Positions 17,563 through 26,567 are shown, counted from the first letter of the stretch. The stretch: 64,000 nt of DNA from JADJPL01 sp040382095 (GCA_040382095.1 JBEIGB010000008.1:3307-67306), one strand, 5' to 3'. Program-made: numbers and translations. The notes: generated by a model from the sequence alone, not told the origin.

Positions 17563-18852
17563 TCAGCGCTTTTTGAAGATATTCCAACCTGGATAGTAAG
17601 CAGTTTCCCCAAGATCTTCCTCGATACGCAGCAGTTGGTTATACTTAGCGATCCGGTCTGAGCGCGACAGCGACCCGGTTTTGATTTGTCCGGTATTCAG
17701 GGCGACGGCAAGGTCGGCGATCGTCGAATCTTCCGTTTCTCCTGATCGGTGGCTCATAACGGAGGAGTAGCTATTGCGGGTAGCCATCTGGACGGCATTG
17801 ATTGTTTCCGTGAGCGTGCCGATTTGGTTCACCTTCACTAAAATGGCATTTCCGGCACCCGTGGCGATCCCCTTTGAAAGCCGCTTCGTATTGGTAACGA
17901 ACAAATCGTCCCCAACAATTTGGACACGGTCTCCGATTGCGTGTGTAAGCGCCACCCAGTTTGTCCAGTCATCCTCTGAAAGGCCATCTTCAATCGAATA
18001 AATCGGGTATTTGGAAACCCACTCTTTCCAGAAAGCCACCATTTCAGCAGGTGTCAGTTTATCGCCCGACGATTTTTTGAAATGGTAAAGCCCTTCCTCT
18101 TCGAGGTAAAATTCCGAGGCTGCGGCATCCATGGCGATCACGATATCTTCCCCTGGGCGATAGCCTGCGCTTTCGATTGCCTTAAGGACAATTTGGATTG
18201 CCTCGTCGTTAGACTTGATATTGGGTGCAAAGCCCCCTTCATCACCTACATTTGTTGAATATCCTTTTTTCTTCAATACGCTCTTCAAGTGGTGGAATAC
18301 TTCCGCACCCATCCGCAGCGCTTCCGAAAAAACGGGAGCCCCCACTGGCATGATCATAAATTCTTGAAAATCGATGCTATTATCAGCATGGGAGCCGCCA
18401 TTGAGGATATTCATCATTGGAACGGGCAGGGTATTTGCGTTTACCCCTCCGATATAGCGGTAAAGAGGCAAGCCAGCCTCTTCTGCGGCGGCTTTAGCGA
18501 CTGCCAGGGAAACGCCGAGGATTGCATTTGCCCCAAGTTTTGATTTATTTTCAGTGCCATCCAGTTCGATCATCATCTGATCAATCAGCGTCTGTTCGAA
18601 CACGTCGCTTTCCATGATCTCATCTGCGATTTCCTCGATAACATTGTCCACAGCCTTCATCACCCCTTTTCCGAGGTAGACAGAAGCATCCCCATCGCGA
18701 AGCTCTACCGCTTCGTGTTTTCCGGTAGAAGCCCCCGAAGGGACGGCAGCGCGCCCGAAAGCGCCATCTTCCGTAATTACTTCTACTTCGATGGTGGGGT
18801 TACCTCTCGAATCAAGGATTTGCCTGGCATGTACATCAACAATTTGGCTCAT
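17563..18852 (-). CDS. eno: Enolase
   Basis: Glycolytic enzyme converting 2-phosphoglycerate to phosphoenolpyruvate; cytoplasmic and magnesium-dependent. The 429 residues match the family. Signatures include ARQILDSRGNPTIEVEV at the start, the AAVPSGASTG loop, DGTENKSKLGANAILGVSLA, the metal-ligand segments IAMDAAASEFY and SIEDGLSEDDW, VGDDLFVTNTKRL, and SHRSGETEDSTIADLAV containing the conserved serine-histidine region. It lies between carA (upstream) and the DivIC/FtsB gene (downstream) on the same strand. Confidence 0.98.
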   Translation of the reverse strand: MSQIVDVHARQILDSRGNPTIEVEVITEDGAFGRAAVPSGASTGKHEAVELRDGDASVYLGKGVMKAVDNVIEEIADEIMESDVFEQTLIDQMMIELDGTENKSKLGANAILGVSLAVAKAAAEEAGLPLYRYIGGVNANTLPVPMMNILNGGSHADNSIDFQEFMIMPVGAPVFSEALRMGAEVFHHLKSVLKKKGYSTNVGDEGGFAPNIKSNDEAIQIVLKAIESAGYRPGEDIVIAMDAAASEFYLEEEGLYHFKKSSGDKLTPAEMVAFWKEWVSKYPIYSIEDGLSEDDWTNWVALTHAIGDRVQIVGDDLFVTNTKRLSKGIATGAGNAILVKVNQIGTLTETINAVQMATRNSYSSVMSHRSGETEDSTIADLAVALNTGQIKTGSLSRSDRIAKYNQLLRIEEDLGETAYYPGWNIFKKR

Positions 18853-18890
18853 AACATTCGAAAATTTATATGATAATATAGGATACTCAA

Positions 18891-20000
18891 TCAGCGCATC
18901 ATCGCCGTGAACTGGTCGAACAGGTAGCGTGCGTCATGGGGGCCGGGAGAAGACTCCGGGTGGTATTGCACCGAAAAAGCGGGCACGTGCTTCAGGCGGA
19001 ACCCCTCAACAGAATGATCGTTCAGGTTTACATGTGTGACCTCTATACGGTCGGCATGCTTACGGATATCTTCCGGCGACACCCCAAAGCCGTGGTTTTG
19101 GCTGGTGATTTCACAATGTCCGGTAATCACATTTTTCACCGGGTGGTTGATTCCCCGGTGTCCATGGTGCATCTTATATGTCTGGACACCTGAAGCGAGG
19201 CCGAGGAGCTGGTGGCCGAGACAGATACCGAACAGCGGCGCTTTCTCAGCGAGGATCTGCGTAGTTACCTGTACCGCATAATCCATTGAAGCCGGATCGC
19301 CGGGGCCATTCGACAGAAAATAGCCATTGGGAGAGAACGCTTTCAGCTCATGAAAAGGTGTCCGGGCGGGAAAAACCTGTACGTAGCAGTCCCGGTCGGC
19401 GAGGCAAGCCAGGATATTTTGTTTGATACCAAAATCCAGGGCGGCGACCCGGAACGTCGCATCCGGACGGCCATAAGTATATGGAATTGTAGTACTTACG
19501 CGGGATGCCAACTCCAGGCCGTCCATTGATGGTGCCTCCTGGAGGCGCTCCATCAGAATTTTCAAGTCAAGCGTTTCAGAAGAAATAATCGCGTTCATTG
19601 CGCCTTTATCCCGGATATGGCGGACGATAGCACGCGTATCCACATCGCAAATCGCGACCAGTTTTTGTTGTTCGAAATAAGACTGAATAGAGCTGCCCGA
19701 CTTGAGACGTGAAAAGGGGACTGTGAAATTCTTGCATACCAACCCTGCGATCTTTATAGAAGAGGACTCCACCTCTGTATCCATTGTGCCATAGTTACCG
19801 ATATGTGCATTTGTCGTTACCATAATCTGGCCGAAATAGGAAGGATCGGTAAAAATTTCCTGGTAGCCGGTCATTCCGGTATTGAAACAAATTTCACCGA
19901 TGGTAGTGCCAATTACCCCGGCAGCACGCCCAAAGAACACCGTTCCATCTTCGAGCAGGATTGCAGCAGGACGAAAAGAAAAGTCAGTGACTACGGACAT
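18891..20000 (-). CDS. carA: Carbamoyl-phosphate synthase small subunit
   Basis: Glutaminase subunit supplying ammonia to carbamoyl-phosphate synthase for arginine and pyrimidine synthesis. The N-terminal half has the CarA-specific region (FFGRAAGVIGTTIGEICFNT, then MTGYQEIFTDPSYFGQI). The C-terminal class I amidotransferase has the catalytic triad: C260 in FGICLGHQLLG, and H347 and E349 in VQYHPESSPGPHD. The length of 369 is normal. carB is not next to it. The gene follows the rplQ terminator on the same strand, an order (rplQ, carA, eno) often seen in Bacteroidota. Confidence 0.97.
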   Translation of the reverse strand: MSVVTDFSFRPAAILLEDGTVFFGRAAGVIGTTIGEICFNTGMTGYQEIFTDPSYFGQIMVTTNAHIGNYGTMDTEVESSSIKIAGLVCKNFTVPFSRLKSGSSIQSYFEQQKLVAICDVDTRAIVRHIRDKGAMNAIISSETLDLKILMERLQEAPSMDGLELASRVSTTIPYTYGRPDATFRVAALDFGIKQNILACLADRDCYVQVFPARTPFHELKAFSPNGYFLSNGPGDPASMDYAVQVTTQILAEKAPLFGICLGHQLLGLASGVQTYKMHHGHRGINHPVKNVITGHCEITSQNHGFGVSPEDIRKHADRIEVTHVNLNDHSVEGFRLKHVPAFSVQYHPESSPGPHDARYLFDQFTAMMR

Positions 20001-20044
20001 GGTTAAATGCTTTAAAAACCATTATTGAAATGTGTTGACCACAT

Positions 20045-20083
20045 AAAAAAAGCGATCCCAGGAATTTGGTGATCGCTTTTTTT
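20045..20083 (-). terminator. Intrinsic terminator of the ribosomal supercluster
   Basis: The arms AGCGATC (20051-20057) and GATCGCT (20071-20077) form a 7-bp stem extended by A-U pairs, followed on the minus strand by a U-run (20050-20045). The plus strand also has a T-run (20077-20083), so the structure can work both ways. It lies 20 bases after the rplQ stop and separates the ribosomal operon from carA. Confidence 0.88.
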
Positions 20084-20103
20084 CTTTATCGGCAATGCAT
20101 TAT

Positions 20104-20676
20104 CTATGCGTTATCCGCGTTGGTATCTTCCTGTGCAGGCTGTTCCCCGCTATTATCAGCATCCCCGGCTGAGGCATCGTCGGACACTACAGTACTACCC
20201 CCGGAAGCCACAGCTACGGCAGCAGTTGCGGCATCAGTACCTTTACCTTTGCCACCGCGGCGTCCGCGACGTTTTGAGGCCCCGGCCTTTTCAGCCACTT
20301 TACCTACGTTATAGACCTCATTGAAATCTACGAATTCGATCAGGGCAATTTCGGCTGCATCATTTTTACGGAATCCCAGCTTGATGATCCGCACATATCC
20401 ACCAGGGCGATCCCCGACTTTTTCGCTGATCGGACCGAACAATTCCTTCACCGATTCTTTGTTCTGCAGATAGCCGAACACCACCCTACGGTTGTGTGTG
20501 CTGTCCTGTTTTGCTTTTGTCACCAGCGGTTCGATGTACTTGCGCAGTTCCCTTGCCTTTGCGATGGTTGTAGTGATGCGCTTGTGTTCGATAAGCGCAC
20601 TCGCCAGGTTGCTCATCAGGGCATGCCGGTGAGCGGCTTTTCGACCGAGCGGGTTGACCTTGTTACCGTGTCTCAT
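20104..20676 (-). CDS. rplQ: 50S ribosomal protein L17 with C-terminal extension
   Basis: Large-subunit protein near the tunnel exit. Residues 1-125 are standard L17 (MRHGNKVNPLGRKAAHRHAL at the start, HKRITTTIAKARELRKYIEP, and GYVRIIKLGFRKNDAAEIALIEF). The remaining 60 or so residues are a low-complexity tail: a basic part (SKRRGRRGGKGKG) followed by an Ala/Ser/Asp-rich acidic part ending EDTNADNA. Typical bacterial L17 is about 120-130 residues. It is the last gene of the supercluster, 118 bases after rpoA. Confidence 0.97.
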   Translation of the reverse strand: MRHGNKVNPLGRKAAHRHALMSNLASALIEHKRITTTIAKARELRKYIEPLVTKAKQDSTHNRRVVFGYLQNKESVKELFGPISEKVGDRPGGYVRIIKLGFRKNDAAEIALIEFVDFNEVYNVGKVAEKAGASKRRGRRGGKGKGTDAATAAVAVASGGSTVVSDDASAGDADNSGEQPAQEDTNADNA

Positions 20677-20794
20677 TTTAAATTAAGTACTTCGCAACAC
20701 ATTGGACTCTTTAGGGCGATGGTACCGGAGGCCGCTGTTATTGCAGGTTAAAAAATAGATTGGCGCTGGAACCATCCCATAAGCGCCGGATGAT

Positions 20795-21796
20795 TTATTC
20801 TTCGTCCAGTTTATACTTGGACAGGTCCATACCGAAGGTAAGCCCTTTATCCTGAAGCAGCTCTTCGATTTCGACCAGGGATTTCTTACCGAAATTGCGG
20901 AATTTGAGCAGCTCATGCGTATCGTAGTGTACCAGTTCGGCGAGCGTATTGATTTTAGCTGCTTTCAGGCAGTTATAAGCCCGCACGGAGAGGTCGAGGT
21001 CTTCGAGGGAAGTTTTGAGCAGTTTCCGCATGTGGAGGATATGCTCATCCACCACGTTATCTTCGCGGTTGGAAGCATCGTCGAAAGTGATGTTCTCATC
21101 GGTGATCAACATAAGGTGCTGGATGAGAATCCGGGAGGCTTCTTTGATCGCATCTTCGGGATGGATCGTACCATCTGTTTTAACCTCGATAGTCAATTTT
21201 TCGTAGTCAGTTCTTTGACCGACACGGGTATTTTCGATCCTGTAGGCTACATTTTTGACTGGTGTATAGATTGCATCCACTGGTATTACCCCGATCAGTG
21301 CGTCCTTTGGGAGATTTTCGTCTGCCGGGACGTATCCGCGGCCTTTAGTCACTGTGAGTTCCATTTCGAGGTTTACGAAGGGCTCCATCGTACAGATGTG
21401 GAGGTCTGGATTCATAACCTTGAACACATTTGTCTGGCTCTCGATATCTTTAGCCAGAAACTTATCCTTACCTGTGATTGTGAGATAGATTTTATCCTGG
21501 ACGCTCTCGTCTTCGCCAATCTGTTGTTTTTTGAGGCGGACCTGTTTCAGGTTGAGGATAATTTCCACTACATCCTCCGCCACCCCTTTGATCGTTGCGA
21601 ATTCGTGATCAACGCCTGCGATCCTTACTGCGGAGATTGCATAACCTTCCAGAGAAGAGAGCAATACCCGGCGCAATGCGTTACCGACTGTTTGCCCGAA
21701 CCCGGGTTCCAGTGGCTTGAATTCAAAAATCCCATCATAATCGTTGGATTTTTGCAGGACGATCTTATCGGGTTTCTGGAAATTGAGAATATTCAT
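20795..21796 (-). CDS. rpoA: DNA-directed RNA polymerase alpha subunit
   Basis: Alpha subunit that scaffolds RNA polymerase assembly and contacts regulators. The start was set at MNILNFQKPDKIVLQKS, giving 333 residues; a 19-codon upstream extension was rejected. The N-terminal dimerisation domain has FKPLEPGFGQTVGNALRRVL and LSSLEGYAISAVRIAGVDHE. The C-terminal domain (about 250-325) has LDLSVRAYNCLKAAKINTLA and RNFGKKSLVEIEE, the helix-hairpin-helix region. It lies between rpsD and rplQ as in the alpha operon. Confidence 0.98.
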   Translation of the reverse strand: MNILNFQKPDKIVLQKSNDYDGIFEFKPLEPGFGQTVGNALRRVLLSSLEGYAISAVRIAGVDHEFATIKGVAEDVVEIILNLKQVRLKKQQIGEDESVQDKIYLTITGKDKFLAKDIESQTNVFKVMNPDLHICTMEPFVNLEMELTVTKGRGYVPADENLPKDALIGVIPVDAIYTPVKNVAYRIENTRVGQRTDYEKLTIEVKTDGTIHPEDAIKEASRILIQHLMLITDENITFDDASNREDNVVDEHILHMRKLLKTSLEDLDLSVRAYNCLKAAKINTLAELVHYDTHELLKFRNFGKKSLVEIEELLQDKGLTFGMDLSKYKLDEE

Positions 21797-21875
21797 AGAA
21801 ATTGATGTTGACCAATGAAAGCCGCTTTGTCGAGCGGGCATATTTATAAGCAAAGTCAGCTAACTGCATAACGTA

Positions 21876-21904
21876 CTTTGACAGCCGCTGCGCGGCTGTC
21901 AAAG
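21876..21904. other. Perfect 13-bp hairpin between rpsD and rpoA
   Basis: The arms at 21876-21888 and 21892-21904 (CTTTGACAGCCGC and its complement) enclose a TGC loop. It lies inside the rpsD-rpoA gap of 117 bases. On the minus-strand transcript no U-run follows, so it is not a standard terminator. A processing site, an mRNA stabiliser or a ribosomal-protein operator are possible. The structure is seen directly; its role is unknown. Confidence 0.7.
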
Positions 21905-21913
21905 AGCAGAATA

Positions 21914-22525
21914 TTACTTGGAATACAATTCGACGATGAGTTGTTCGTTGATTTTTTCCGGGATACTTTCCCTTGACGGGAATTCGAGGAATTTGCCTTC
22001 CATTTTGTCCGGGTTAAACTCTATCCAGGGGAAGCGGCGGACATCGTGTTTAGCGCCGACCGAACTCCTGATAACTTCCAGCCCCTGTGACTTGCCGCGC
22101 ACGGATACTACATCACCGGGGCGTAGCGAGAATGAGGGGATATTGGTCAGTACACCATTCACCATGATGTGTTTGTGGGTGACCAACTGGCGGGCAGCGT
22201 CCCGGCTTGGGGCGATACCCAGGCGGAATACCGTATTATCGAGGCGTGCTTCCAGCAATTGCAGGAGGACTTCGCCTGTTACGCCCTTCTTGCTGGTTGC
22301 CCTTTCGAACGTTTTGCGGAATTGGCGCTCCAGCAGACCGTAGGTATATTTAGCTTTCTGTTTTTCCAGCAACTGGACTGCATAATCTGAACGCTGTTTG
22401 CGTTTGCGCGTCAGGCCATGCTGGCCGGGGGGGTACTTTCTACGCTCCAGGCACTTATCTGCCCCATAGATTGCTTCGCCGAAAGTTCTTGCCTTTTTTG
22501 TTTTAGGCCCTGTATATCTTGCCAT
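21914..22525 (-). CDS. rpsD: 30S ribosomal protein S4
   Basis: Primary 16S rRNA-binding assembly protein of 203 residues. It has the start MARYTGPKTKKARTFGEAI, the KRKQRSDYAVQLLEKQKAKYTYG stretch (quoted region about 40-62) and the S4 RNA-binding domain with RLDNTVFRLG and ARQLVTHKHIMVNG. In many bacteria S4 represses the alpha operon; the hairpin just downstream, before rpoA, is a candidate place to look for such control. No CxxC zinc motif is seen at the N-terminus. Confidence 0.98.
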   Translation of the reverse strand: MARYTGPKTKKARTFGEAIYGADKCLERRKYPPGQHGLTRKRKQRSDYAVQLLEKQKAKYTYGLLERQFRKTFERATSKKGVTGEVLLQLLEARLDNTVFRLGIAPSRDAARQLVTHKHIMVNGVLTNIPSFSLRPGDVVSVRGKSQGLEVIRSSVGAKHDVRRFPWIEFNPDKMEGKFLEFPSRESIPEKINEQLIVELYSK

Positions 22526-22551
22526 GATAAAACTACTTTAACGGATATAGA

Positions 22552-22941
22552 TTAAACTCTTCTGCGCTTGGGCGGACGGCAGCCATTATGCGGCACCGGC
22601 GTCACGTCCTTGATTTTGGAAACCCGGATGCCTGCGGTGTCGAGTGCCCGTATAGCCGCTTCGCGGCCAGAGCCAGGACCTTTCACAAACACCTCGGCAG
22701 AGCGCATCCCTGCTTCATAAGCGGTCTTGGCGGCATCGCTTGCGGCCACCTGTGCGGCGTAAGGCGTATTTTTCTTAGAGCCCCGGAAGCCTGACTTACC
22801 AGCAGAAGACCAGGAGATAACCTGTCCCTGGCGGTTGGTCAGCGATACGATAATATTATTGAAAGTAGCCTGGACGTAAGCGAAGCCTTCAGACTCCACT
22901 TTGACATTCCGTTTTTTGACTTTTTTTGTTGACTTTGCCAT
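22552..22941 (-). CDS. rpsK: 30S ribosomal protein S11
   Basis: Platform protein of the small subunit, 129 residues, near the E site. The signature VKGPGSGREAAIRAL lies near residues 85-99, and the C-terminus TPVPHNGCRPPKRRRV is diagnostic. The N-terminus is lysine-rich. It lies between rpsM and rpsD with short gaps, as in the alpha operon. Confidence 0.98.
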   Translation of the reverse strand: MAKSTKKVKKRNVKVESEGFAYVQATFNNIIVSLTNRQGQVISWSSAGKSGFRGSKKNTPYAAQVAASDAAKTAYEAGMRSAEVFVKGPGSGREAAIRALDTAGIRVSKIKDVTPVPHNGCRPPKRRRV

Positions 22942-22975
22942 TGAACTACATTATACGTTGCGAAAAAGCTATAGG

Positions 22976-23353
22976 TTACTTGGTCACCTTCTTCTTATTG
23001 GCCACCGTTTTACGCTTGCCCTTGCGTGTGCGGGCGTTGGTACGTGTGCGTTGCCCCCGGAGTGGGAGACCCTTGCGGTGGCGGAGACCCCGGTAGCAGG
23101 CAATATCCATTAAGCGCTTGATACTGAGCTGCACTTCGGTGCGAAGTTCGCCTTCCGTTTTGAATTGGGACGTAATGATCCTGGAAATTTCCCGGATGTT
23201 TTCATCCGTCCAATCTTCCACTTTCACATTCTCATCAATGCCTGCCTGTGCGAGGATATCGGAAGCGGACGAACGCCCGATACCGAAAATATAGGTCAGG
23301 CCGATTACCCCTCTTTTGTTTCTCGGTAAATCAATACCTGCGATACGTGCCAT
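22976..23353 (-). CDS. rpsM: 30S ribosomal protein S13
   Basis: Head protein of the small subunit that contacts the P-site tRNA and the large subunit through bridges. The 125 residues begin MARIAGIDLPRNKRGVIGLT and include YIFGIGRSSA and the C-terminal RGLRHRKGLPLRGQRTRTNA signature with a lysine-rich tail. It is the first S gene after rpmJ in the alpha operon. Confidence 0.98.
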   Translation of the reverse strand: MARIAGIDLPRNKRGVIGLTYIFGIGRSSASDILAQAGIDENVKVEDWTDENIREISRIITSQFKTEGELRTEVQLSIKRLMDIACYRGLRHRKGLPLRGQRTRTNARTRKGKRKTVANKKKVTK

Positions 23354-23378
23354 CGTGTGCTGTTGTTTTAATGATGAT

Positions 23379-23495
23379 TTACCCCTGCCGCTGTTTCAAC
23401 TTGGGGTTTTTCTTATTGATAATGTACACTTTACCTTTCCTGCGTACGATTTTGCAATCGGCTGAACGCTTTTTTACAGAAGCCCTGACTTTCAT
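23379..23495 (-). CDS. rpmJ: 50S ribosomal protein L36 (zinc-free form)
   Basis: A 38-codon gene found by translating the gap between rpsM and infA: MKVRASVKKRSADCKIVRRK... ending NPKLKQRQG. L36 binds 23S rRNA near the L11 stalk. The usual zinc ligands are lost: only one cysteine (C14) remains of the CxxC pair, and the second cysteine and the histidine are replaced. This zinc-free form is common in Bacteroidota. It is too short for a length-filtered search, but the start, stop and position are all as expected. Confidence 0.96.
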   Translation of the reverse strand: MKVRASVKKRSADCKIVRRKGKVYIINKKNPKLKQRQG

Positions 23496-23531
23496 TACTG
23501 CTTGTTTTACATTTGTACTTTCTAATAATCC

Positions 23532-23750
23532 TTATTTGTATCGGTAGATAATCCGCCCGCGGGTAAGGTCGTAGGGCGACATCTCTACAGAGACCTTATC
23601 CCCCGGCAGGATACGGATATAATTCATGCGCATCTTACCGGAAATCGTCGCAATAATCTGGTGATCATTTTCCAAACGCACACGGAACATCGCATTGGAA
23701 AGTGCTTCTTCGATAATTCCGTCCTGCTTGATCAAATTTTTTTTTCCCAT
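23532..23750 (-). CDS. infA: Translation initiation factor IF-1
   Basis: An OB-fold protein of 72 residues that binds the A site of the 30S subunit during initiation. It begins MGKKNLIKQDGIIEEALSNA and has the family's MRMNYIRILPGDKVSVEMSP and ends LTRGRIIYRYK. The reading frame is open for 24 further codons upstream, but that part overlaps the intergenic space after map and the MGKKN start gives the standard length. It sits between map and rpmJ, the usual place. Confidence 0.98.
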   Translation of the reverse strand: MGKKNLIKQDGIIEEALSNAMFRVRLENDHQIIATISGKMRMNYIRILPGDKVSVEMSPYDLTRGRIIYRYK

Positions 23751-23818
23751 AGAACGATTTTCGGAGTGCAAAGATACGAAAGTTTGTGTTAAATTCCTTT
23801 CGCGTAACCTAAAAACTT

Positions 23819-24652
23819 TCAACTACCAAACGAACGCGCAGTATCCGGTGCCTTCAGGGGAGTGAGTTCCTGATTAGCCGCCACCGCTTTTTCAATAAAG
23901 CGATGATCTGAAAGGACATCTGCCGCACCTTTTTTGACTGCTACGGTATGCTCATAATGCGCGGATACCGTTTTGTCGGAAGTCACCACTGTCCAGCCAT
24001 CTTTCAGGGTCCTGACCTCTTTCCTGCCTAAATTGACCATTGGCTCGATTGCGATCGTGAGCCCTTCCTGAAGTTTAAGCCCTTTTCCACGCTTACCGTA
24101 GTTGGGTACTTCAGGTTTTTCGTGAAGGTTCCTGCCAATCCCATGGCCTACGAGATCCCGGACGATACTGAAACCACAGGTTCGTTCGATGTATTCCTGT
24201 ATCGCACTTCCAATATCCCCTATTCTGTTTCCTGCGACGGCCTGTTCTATCCCGATGAAGAGTGCATTCAGCGTTGACTGGCACAATTTGACTTTTTCAT
24301 CTGACACCGCACCGACCATAAAAGTATAAGCGGCATCTCCGTAGAAACCATTGCGTACCACACCACAGTCAACAGAGACGATATCTCCTGGTTGGACGAG
24401 CGTTGCAGGCTTGGGAATACCATGTACCACCTGTTCGTTCACAGAGATACACAGCGTTGCGGGGAACCCCCTGTAGCCTTTGAATCCAGGGGCAGCCCCA
24501 TGATCGCGAATAAAGGTTTCCGCCAGCTGATCCAGTTCCCAGGTTGATATCCCCGGGCGGATTTTTTCAGCGACAACAGCAAGGGTTTTGCATACCAGGA
24601 TACAATTTTCCCGGATCAGTTCAATTTCCTCTTCTGTCTTATAAAATACCAT
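23819..24652 (-). CDS. map: Methionine aminopeptidase, type I
   Basis: Metalloenzyme removing the initiator methionine from nascent proteins; cytoplasmic and ribosome-associated. The 277 residues start MVFYKTEEEIELIREN. The metal-binding aspartates lie in VSVDCGVVRNGFYGDAAYTF, the histidine in LVGHGIGRNLHEKPEVPNYG, and the glutamates in IAIEPMVNLG and SAHYEHTVAV. The roughly 25-residue C-terminal tail (ANQELTPLKAPDTARSFGS) exceeds the family core. It lies between secY and infA, the standard spc-operon position. Confidence 0.97.
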   Translation of the reverse strand: MVFYKTEEEIELIRENCILVCKTLAVVAEKIRPGISTWELDQLAETFIRDHGAAPGFKGYRGFPATLCISVNEQVVHGIPKPATLVQPGDIVSVDCGVVRNGFYGDAAYTFMVGAVSDEKVKLCQSTLNALFIGIEQAVAGNRIGDIGSAIQEYIERTCGFSIVRDLVGHGIGRNLHEKPEVPNYGKRGKGLKLQEGLTIAIEPMVNLGRKEVRTLKDGWTVVTSDKTVSAHYEHTVAVKKGAADVLSDHRFIEKAVAANQELTPLKAPDTARSFGS

Positions 24653-24696
24653 AATACCCTATAATCTGTACTTATAAGGCGGCACAGACCGTCATA

Positions 24697-26070
24697 TTAA
24701 CCATTTGCGCCGATCCCCTGAAATCTTCCGGAACCCGTCCTACCCTGTAATCTGCCAGATTTCACGAGGCCCTCGTAGTGGCGCGTGAGTAATTGGCTTT
24801 CGATCTGCTGCAAAGTATCCAGCGCAACGCCCACCAGGATCAGGAGGCTTGTCCCCCCGAAGAAGATCGAGAAGCCCCTGTTCACCCCTACCCCTGCGGC
24901 GAAAGCCGGCAGGATGGCAATTAAGCCCAGGAAAATTGAACCGGGAAGCGTTATACGCGACGTAATCGAATCAATATACTCCGAAGTCGCCTGACCAGGC
25001 TTTACCCCAGGAATGAACGCATTTTGACGCTTCAGGTGATCCGCATAATTCTGTGGATTGACCAGGAGTGCAGTATATACATACGTAAACAACACCACCA
25101 GGATGAAATAAACCACATTGTAAGGCACCGAGGTGAAGTCGTTTAGCGCCAGCAACACCGGGCTTGCGGAAAGATCACCGTCACGACTCACGAACTGAGC
25201 TACCGTAGCGGGAAGGAACATCAAAGCCTGTGCAAAAATAATGGGCATGACACCTGCCGCATTGAGCTTCAGGGGGAGATAATCCCTTGCACCAGACTGA
25301 GGCACCACGCCGGCTTCGCGGCCTACCATCCGCTTAGCGAACTGGATAGGGATACGTCTGACCGCCTGAACGATCAGAATCGTTGCCATGGTGATGACGA
25401 ACAACACAGCCAGTTCCAGGACGAACAACAGAAGGCGGTTGTTATCGAGCTGTGACTGGAATTCGAATATCAATGATCCGGGGAGCGTGGCGATAATCCC
25501 CACCATGATCAGGAGGGAAACACCATTGCCGATACCCTTATCCGTTATCCGTTCGCCGAGCCACATGGCGAATACGGTACCTGCCGAAAGAATAATAATA
25601 TTGGAGAACCAAAATATCCCGGAGGGTATATTGGCATCCACTGCTCCTGCGGACGTCAGATACGTCAGATAGCCCCCACTCTGGACGAGCGTGATCGCCA
25701 CTGTCAGCAGACGGGTGAGCTGGTTGAGTTTTTTTCGTCCGGACTCCCCTTCTTTTTGCTGAAGCCGCTGGAAATATGGCACAGCAAAACCCAGGAGCTG
25801 AATAATAATCGAAGCGGTGATATACGGCATAATCCCGAGCGCGAACACAGAAGCGTTAGTAAATGCCCCACCGGTGAATGTATTGATCAAACCGATCAAA
25901 TCGGTAGCACCGGATTCGTTGGCGCGTTCCAGCACGGCGGGGATGACCCCTGGCAGCACGATGTAGCTACCGAGCCGATAGACCGCGATCAGCGCAATCG
26001 AGAAAAGAATCCTGAAGCGGAGGTCGGAGATACTCCAGATATTGCGTAGAACGGTAATTAAACTTTTCAT
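24697..26070 (-). CDS. secY: Protein translocase subunit SecY
   Basis: Channel subunit of the Sec translocon in the inner membrane. The 457 residues contain ten hydrophobic segments. Recognisable parts are the N-terminal FRILFSIALIAVYRLGSYI, the plug and TM2 region with TGGAFTNASVFALGIMPYIT, SIIIQLL, the IPIQFAKRM loop, and FIPGVKPGQATSEYIDSI between the late segments. It lies between rplO and map as in the spc operon. Confidence 0.98.
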   Translation of the reverse strand: MKSLITVLRNIWSISDLRFRILFSIALIAVYRLGSYIVLPGVIPAVLERANESGATDLIGLINTFTGGAFTNASVFALGIMPYITASIIIQLLGFAVPYFQRLQQKEGESGRKKLNQLTRLLTVAITLVQSGGYLTYLTSAGAVDANIPSGIFWFSNIIILSAGTVFAMWLGERITDKGIGNGVSLLIMVGIIATLPGSLIFEFQSQLDNNRLLLFVLELAVLFVITMATILIVQAVRRIPIQFAKRMVGREAGVVPQSGARDYLPLKLNAAGVMPIIFAQALMFLPATVAQFVSRDGDLSASPVLLALNDFTSVPYNVVYFILVVLFTYVYTALLVNPQNYADHLKRQNAFIPGVKPGQATSEYIDSITSRITLPGSIFLGLIAILPAFAAGVGVNRGFSIFFGGTSLLILVGVALDTLQQIESQLLTRHYEGLVKSGRLQGRTGSGRFQGIGANG

Positions 26071-26079
26071 GTTCCTGGA

Positions 26080-26526
26080 TTAAACTAGATGAACAGTCCC
26101 ACCGGCCTTTTCGATCGCTTCCCGGGCTGTGGCGGAGATTTTGTGTACGCTGACACTCACCTTTGCGGTCAGTTCCCCACGAGCGAGAACTTTAACCTTG
26201 TCCGTGCGGCTCAGGTAACCCTTTTCCTTCAGGAATTCCAGGGTCAATGCATCTGTACCAAACTTCTCGTGAATAGCCTGAATCTGCTCCAGATTAAGGG
26301 GCACATAATGAATTTTATTCAGGCTTTTAAAGCCGACCTTCGGCAATCGCATTTGCAAAGGCATCTGACCGCCTTCAAAATTGCGCTTTAGCTTATCCCC
26401 TGAGCGGGATTTCGCACCTTTATGCCCTTTCGTGGCTGTTCCGCCATGCCCAGAACCCTGGCCACGGGCGATGCGCTTTCTTTTCTTTGTGGCGCCTTGT
26501 GCAGGCTTAAGATTATGCAGTTCCAT
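26080..26526 (-). CDS. rplO: 50S ribosomal protein L15
   Basis: Late-assembly large-subunit protein of 148 residues. The N-terminus has the glycine-rich basic stretch RIARGQGSGHGGTATKGHKG and GGQMPLQMRLPKVGF. The C-terminal globular part includes VKVLARGELTAKVSVSVHKIS. It lies ten bases before secY and downstream of rpmD. Confidence 0.98.
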   Translation of the reverse strand: MELHNLKPAQGATKKRKRIARGQGSGHGGTATKGHKGAKSRSGDKLKRNFEGGQMPLQMRLPKVGFKSLNKIHYVPLNLEQIQAIHEKFGTDALTLEFLKEKGYLSRTDKVKVLARGELTAKVSVSVHKISATAREAIEKAGGTVHLV

Positions 26527-26567
26527 GATTACGCATTTTCAGAATGAAGAATCGAGGCTACGCGGTT

